Of a DNA stretch of 64,000 nucleotides, positions 62,401-64,000 are shown one piece after another. Source of the stretch: Echinostoma caproni (Eukaryota; Platyhelminthes; Trematoda; Plagiorchiida; Echinostomatidae). The stretch covers positions 80,582-144,581 of the forward strand of contig UZAN01039561.1 of the NCBI GenBank assembly GCA_900618425.1. The letters run 5' to 3'. The notes beneath the pieces are model-generated. The model saw nothing but the letters and a program-made list of their open reading frames with translations, ran no database searches and was not told the DNA's origin. Every line of letters starts with the position of its first letter. Position 1 is the first letter of the stretch. Made by a program: the position numbers and the translations under genes.

Positions 62401-62845
62401 CACATATCGGCCGACAACATCCGAGGAGGCACAATATGCCACGTATCAGCTTCAATCGGTAGTATTCTATTTAGTTGGGTTTCCCTAGCATTTTCAGATG
62501 GTTGTCTCCAGAGATCGGATTTATTAGATCATAAAGAGCATTGCAGTCGAATGCAGTGTCATATTACATGTGTGACCATTTTCCTAGTTTTCTGATGCAC
62601 AACATTCGAAATGTTAACCAGCATTAATAATGGCTGACATTGGATTTCTTTGAAATGGCTTTTGTAGGCATCTAGACTATCATTTAGGTCCAAAAACGTA
62701 CCCTCTATTGTGCAAGGAAAAAATGGATGAATACATCATTCAAAATAAACTTAGAGGAAAGAAGATCGGATCCGTAGATTGGGCTTCGTTTTTGTTAATT
62801 GGATTCCTAGTCACACATGGTATTCTCTAATTCCAATAAATGCTT
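59410..62845. other. Intergenic or intronic sequence, no gene recognised
   Basis: A GAT repeat gives a run of Asp codons near 59563-59578. The block 60150-60600 is somewhat GC-richer with an open frame of 64 codons and a GATT run near 60580-60600, but no family was recognised. Plus-strand frames at 60667-61100 lack motifs. Confidence 0.45.
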
Positions 62846-62850
62846 ATTCA

Positions 62851-63574
62851 TCAGATGGAAGGGTAGAAATGAAATCCGCTTGTGGCATGGCAACAGAAGG
62901 CAGATAGTTTGATATTTCTTATTCGAGTGGTTGAGAGATTTACAGTCAGGGGGGTTCCCAGAAGAATACTTGGGGAATACAGTTCTGTCATTAGAATGCT
63001 TACAGAAATAATAGAAACACGTCGGACTACTGGCAACAGTGAAGAGCAATAAAATCCCTCCTGTGTTGGGTGTAAAATTTCACAGGAAAATAATATCCTG
63101 TAGTGAAAAATCTACTGATAAACAAAATACCGAATAACTGAACGATTCGTTCTAAATTGCCTCGGCATGTGTATCCGGAAGAATACGTGACAAATTTGAC
63201 CAACAGTGATTTGCCCATCAGTGGACCATCGACGTTTTTACTCACTTTGACACGGTTACCTTGACGTTGGTCCAATTACATCTTCTGTGTACACGTGATC
63301 AGTCAGTGGATCAATGAGATCAGCCGTTTTACGGAATAAAGATTTGGTGTAAGAAATTATCACTGAGGAATCATTCACCTTCAAAGACAGTAGGTGCAAA
63401 AGGCATCCTGCCGTTATAGAGGCTCTGGTTTTTTACTTTGTCTAGAAAATCCAAGTCAAATGCACTCACATCAGAGAAAATAGAATGAAATTTCTTTTTG
63501 TACTTATGACTAATTCCTTGGTATACAGGCAGCTTAAAAACAACCGAAAGCACTTGATAAATCCCCGCATCAAA
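62851..63574 (-). CDS. Three-exon gene model, unknown product (5' end missing)
   Basis: Exon A (63574-63379, 196 nt) follows a pyrimidine-rich acceptor CTTCTCTGTGTTCAG and encodes FDAGIYQVLSVVFKLPVYQG, then KYKKKFHSIFSDVSAFDLDF and NQSLYNGRMPFAPTVFE. It ends GAAG|GTGAAT. Exon B (63259-63131, 129 nt; or from 63244) encodes VSKNVDGPLMGKSLLVKFVT then GYTCRGNLERIVQLF and ends TTCG|GTATTT. Exon C (63029-62851, 179 nt) follows GCTCTTCACTGTTGCCAG, encodes VRRVSIISVSILMTELYSPS and onward to FHFYPSI, and stops at TGA. Phases agree across both introns (119 and 101 nt). The acceptor of exon B is the weakest site. No ATG is present, so at least one upstream exon is missing. I recognise no domain. Alternatives are unrelated chance frames or a pseudogene. 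Confidence 0.4.
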
Positions 63575-63695
63575 CTGAACACAGAGAAGTCGGTACTAAT
63601 ATATCTATTGTAAATGGTTACGTTCATGGAACTAATAGATCCAGAAAATACAATAAAAGCAAACTTGCATTCAAGGATATATTTCTTTTCTACAT

Positions 63696-64000
63696 TGTTA
63701 CGTGGAGTTCGCTAGTTTGTCATTTTGCTACAACAGTCACCCTTAAGCTAGCACTTCTAACAAACCCACCTTGACCACTCGCGTACTCTAATAGTCACAA
63801 TTGGTGCGCCCTTCGATTGGCTGCGCTCAAATTTTCTCTCTCTCGGAATTATTTTGTTTTCGTGAATACCACATAAAGACCACTCGGAAGGTCCATTCGT
63901 GGTCTCAGATAATGAGTTTCAAACAAGATCTTCTCAATACTGCGCCTTTCGTGTCCTCGTCGGCTCATTTCCGCATTCCTACTAAAATGGGGAAACGCAA
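63696..64000 (+). mobile_element. Possible LTR start, running off the window
   Basis: The string TGTTACGTGGAG at 63696 resembles the TGTTACG start common to many Ty3/gypsy-type LTRs, and the sequence after it changes to a more GC-balanced composition. No partner LTR, primer-binding site or coding part is within the window, so this rests on a short motif only. Confidence 0.2.

Noticed and set aside
63895..63950. Text VVSDNEFQTRSSQYC resembling an integrase motif
   Set aside because: The frame soon meets a stop, the Gly after Asp-Asn is absent, and no other integrase part is present in the window.
1..64000. CRISPR arrays, bacterial operons, phage genes, rRNA genes
   Set aside because: No regularly spaced repeats, no ribosome-binding-site/ORF clusters and no rRNA-like sequence were seen; the window is eukaryotic repeat-rich DNA.

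Overview
This is a stretch of AT-rich eukaryotic genome sequence, most likely from a flatworm and probably a digenean fluke. The evidence is indirect: no long intact genes, degenerate CR1-like and RTE-like non-LTR retrotransposons, two Penelope-like elements with GIY-YIG endonuclease ends, a Tc1-like transposase remnant, and several tRNA-derived short repeats. The CR1 and RTE pieces are close to what I know of fluke elements, but no single-copy gene here fixes the species. Two runs of N (5707-6598 and 18144-18692) and two single Ns mark assembly uncertainty.

Layout. 1-10 kb: mostly unexplained sequence, with one tRNA-derived SINE near 3.1 kb, a gap set in a short diverged tandem repeat near 5.6 kb, and an inverted pair of tRNA-like repeats at 6.7-7.2 kb. 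10-18 kb: two nearly identical 266-bp repeats about 7 kb apart in direct orientation. 18-28 kb: quiet, with a locally GC-richer patch at 21.9-22.65 kb and a broken coding sequence of unknown origin at 24.0-24.35 kb. 28.8-31.4 kb: a decayed CR1-like LINE bounded by a direct repeat. 33-39 kb: a diverged pair of about 400-bp repeats. 40.7-41.6 kb: Penelope-like element, plus strand. 42.2-42.5 kb: a possible small secreted-protein ORF. 48.4-48.6 kb: a second copy of the SINE seen at 3.1 kb, bounded by inverted repeats. 55.1-59.4 kb: a nest of mobile elements, with a Penelope-like end (minus), an RTE-like LINE (plus) and, inside the LINE, a Tc1-like transposase remnant (minus). 62.85-63.57 kb: a three-exon gene model on the minus strand, the best host-gene candidate. 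63.7 kb to the end: sequence that could be the start of an LTR.

Almost everything identifiable is transposable-element debris. Nearly every element has stops, frameshifts or substituted catalytic residues, so this reads as an intergenic or intronic repeat-rich region. The most unusual details are a 53-nt GT-AG interval in the Tc1-like transposase whose removal restores exact DD34E spacing, the 98.5 % identical 266-bp pair, and the three-exon model whose phases agree. I did not find a convincing new defence, signalling or metabolic system.
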